Assembly (NCBI GenBank): GCA_000711775.1
Contig: ARYC01002480.1
Location: 1-64,000, forward strand
Length of the DNA stretch: 64,000 nucleotides
Reading direction: 5' to 3'
Origin: Oxytricha trifallax
Lineage: Eukaryota > Ciliophora > Spirotrichea > Sporadotrichida > Oxytrichidae
The notes under the pieces are model-generated. The model saw only the letters and a program-made list of their open reading frames with translations. It was not told the origin of the DNA and ran no database searches. How positions within the stretch are numbered: the stretch's first letter is position 1; every line of letters begins with the position of its first letter. Positions 63,795 to 64,000 of this stretch are shown piece after piece. The translations under genes and the position numbers were made by a program.

Positions 63795-64000
63795 ATGGAA
63801 TCACTCAATGATCAAATGAAAAGAGTCGAGGCTCAAGAAATGATCTCTAGATTCAGAAGTAAGGAAGATCTCTATCGATACCTAACTTTACATGGTAAGA
63901 TAACTTGACGACTATTAACATCTTAAACAGTTGGATTATTCCTTCCAACGATGGAAGGTACCAAAATTTCATTCTTGAAAGCAATACTTTGCGAGGAGAA
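63795..64000 (+). pseudogene. TBE middle (22-kDa class) ORF, start only
   Basis: ATG 63795 begins MESLNDQMKRVEAQEMISRF then RSKEDLYRYLTLHG. An in-frame TGA occurs at 63906-63908, after which the same frame continues with codon-like sequence (LPTMEGTKISFLKAILCEE) to the window edge. So this copy is either broken by a nonsense change or locally misassembled. Assignment to the 22-kDa gene rests on its central position; function unknown. Confidence 0.65.

Larger units (their letters stand above)
61645..64000. mobile_element. TBE: TBE transposon (copy d), left part
   Basis: A perfect CAAAACCCCAAAACCCC at 61645-61661 is preceded by the target AGT. Inside lie a minus-strand 57-kDa frame and a divergent plus-strand frame, the gene order known for TBEs (57, 22, 42 kDa). 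The element continues past the window end. The perfect terminus suggests it is younger than copies b and the two relics, although its genes carry breaks. Confidence 0.93.

Overview
The window reads as germline (micronuclear) DNA of a stichotrich spirotrich ciliate of the Oxytricha/Sterkiella type. Four things support this. (1) Genes read well only if TAA and TAG encode glutamine and TGA is the sole stop. (2) Every gene is cut into macronuclear-destined segments (MDSs) by short AT-rich internal eliminated sequences (IESs), and each cut is flanked by a short direct repeat (pointer); joining on one pointer copy restores the frame. (3) Telomere-bearing elements (TBEs) are present, with CAAAACCCCAAAACCCC ends and 3-bp ANT targets. 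(4) Tiny GT-AG introns of 35-75 nt lie inside the same genes. Genus is an inference; no rRNA or tRNA was seen.

Layout: 1-1148, right half of a TBE inserted in the first MDS of an unknown gene. 1958-5064, a tail-to-tail pair (A, A'). 6351-11187, a putative N-myristoylated protein (C) with a decayed TBE inside one codon. 11758-18516, an EF-hand protein (D), a repeat protein (E) and a Q/N-rich protein (F). 18920-19539, a foldback element. 20500-22502, a second lipid-anchor candidate (G) and a 14-3-3 protein (H). 22771-31490, a large beta-propeller plus TRP-like channel gene (J) with two shrunken TBEs. 31560-35762, a paralogous copy (B, B') of the A/A' pair. 36011-39905, a DUF2804 gene (K) split by a 2.5-kb palindrome. 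40123-42717, Q/N-rich gene N. 44420-54018, two GH31 alpha-glucosidase genes (O, P); the 3' MDSs of P lie upstream of O, so P is scrambled. 54780-61330, two Q/N/S-rich genes (L, Q), each with a foldback element. 61645-64000, left half of a TBE with its 57-kDa and 22-kDa reading frames.

How it works together: little of this DNA is expressed in place. During macronuclear development IESs, TBEs and foldbacks would be removed and MDSs joined at pointers to make small gene-sized chromosomes. The window is most informative about that process. It holds six TBE copies from long to 295 bp, a foldback family capped by G/C homopolymers with 8-bp target repeats, and a TTAA-flanked giant palindrome. Where the flanks are coding, precise removal restores the reading frame. 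All gene coordinates below are outer limits including IESs and introns; letters are local labels.
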